DNA from: Brachybacterium vulturis
GTDB lineage: Bacteria; Actinomycetota; Actinomycetes; Actinomycetales; Dermabacteraceae
Assembly: GCF_002407185.1 (NCBI RefSeq)
Contig: NZ_CP023563.1
Span: forward strand, 2,852,001-2,916,000
DNA length: 64,000 bases
Reading direction: 5' to 3'
A model generated the notes under the pieces. It made no database searches. It was not told the origin of the DNA and saw only the letters and a program-made list of their open reading frames with translations. This document shows positions 63,609-64,000 of the stretch, one piece after another. The position numbers and the translations under genes were made by a program. The first letter of the stretch is position 1. Each line of letters starts with the position of its first letter.

Positions 63609-64000
63609 CGGCGGATGCTCCGGCGCAGCCTGTCGCCGACCCGCACCGCGGCGACGGAGGAGGCGACCTCATGCACCCGCACCGCCCACGCGCCGTGCTC
63701 GGCGCTGTAGGCGCTGATCGCCGCGGTCGCAAGATCACGGTCCACACCGAGGGCGCCCACGAAGCGCTTGCGGGAGGCGCCGATGAGGATCGGCAGATCA
63801 TGGGAGGCGATCGCGTCCCAGCCCGCCAGCACCTCCCAGTTCTGCTCCCCCGTCTTGGAGAATCCCAGACCGGGGTCCACGACGAGGAAGCGGTCCTCGA
63901 CCCCCGCCTCGCGCAGCGCCGCGAGGCGCTCGGCGAGCTCGGCCGCGCTGTCGCGCGCCACGTCCTCGTAGAGGGCCAGCTCGTTCATCACGTCGCTGTG
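63605..64000 (-). CDS. folP: Dihydropteroate synthase, 5' end cut by window edge
   Basis: Only the C-terminal 131 residues are present. FLVVDPGLGFSKTGEQNWE contains the pterin-binding Asp-Pro-Gly and the Lys, LPILIGASRKRFVGALG is the sulfonamide/pABA-binding motif, and WAVRVHEVASSVAAVRVGD is the C-terminal Arg-His motif. The gene continues past the right edge. Its stop overlaps the folB-folK start as ATGA. Confidence 0.93.
   Translation of the reverse strand, partial: HSDVMNELALYEDVARDSAAELAERLAALREAGVEDRFLVVDPGLGFSKTGEQNWEVLAGWDAIASHDLPILIGASRKRFVGALGVDRDLATAAISAYSAEHGAWAVRVHEVASSVAAVRVGDRLRRSIRR

Overview
The window is chromosomal DNA of a high-GC Gram-positive actinobacterium. G+C is visibly very high, nearly every third codon position is G or C, and the gene set is actinobacterial: Lsr2, ClpC, the DivIC/FtsB-DUF501-Ppx run, an actinobacterial Mfd, protein O-mannosyltransferase and DUF3180. 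The content fits a micrococcal lineage such as Dermabacteraceae/Brachybacterium, but that name is a guess from gene content, not a database result. Almost all of it is core chromosome. I see no prophage, insertion sequence, CRISPR array, plasmid origin or rRNA operon. One DUF222/HNH (13E12-type) gene is the only mobile-like element.

Left part (1-17.1 kb), almost all minus strand: a purine permease cut by the left edge, nagB, a type II NADH dehydrogenase, and a long co-directional run read from right to left: tRNA-Gln, glmU, prs, rplY, pth, mfd, mazG, eno, ftsB/divIC, DUF501, ppx. Many neighbours overlap by ATGA or GTGA. From memory, the order matches the mycobacterial Rv1014-Rv1026 neighbourhood. 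A TetR gene, a MarR gene and a Uup-like ABC-F gene follow on the plus strand.

Middle part (19.7-44 kb): the DUF222/HNH gene next to short tandem repeats; a gene-poor, less GC-rich spacer with a leaderless GNAT gene; ispE-rsmA-tatD; rpmF with a textbook terminator; divergent rsmI and pmt; malQ; luxS with a stand-alone LysR effector-domain gene; a DadA-like D-amino-acid oxidoreductase; tRNA-Ala; an inositol-phosphatase family gene; a sugar-lactone oxidase and a D-threonine-aldolase/alanine-racemase-like gene; a SepX/GlpR-like membrane protein beside a RimJ-like acetyltransferase; then 5-FCL, an FmdB-type zinc ribbon, a SAF protein, mscL, mutY, an ArgA-like acetyltransferase, DedA and clpC.

Right part (46.5-64 kb): a 9.4-kb catabolic block (DUF6458, two GH29 fucosidases flanking a gene remnant, mqo, lutABC, galM) lies between clpC and lsr2. 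Next come lysS, panC, a DUF2520 protein, two bacterial-PH membrane proteins, DUF3180, a fused folB-folK, and folP cut by the right edge. folP through panC is a tight run of overlapping minus-strand genes.

The most striking signal not explained by gene content is regulatory. At ten genes a TANNNT -10 hexamer sits exactly 6 or 7 bases before the chosen ATG/GTG, the geometry of leaderless transcripts. Other points worth a second look are a ClgR-like palindrome in the clpC promoter, a strong lsr2 promoter followed by a dyad, 10-bp helical-phase repeats before the TetR gene, a truncated gene stop-start coupled to a fucosidase, and several departures from conserved actinobacterial gene order.
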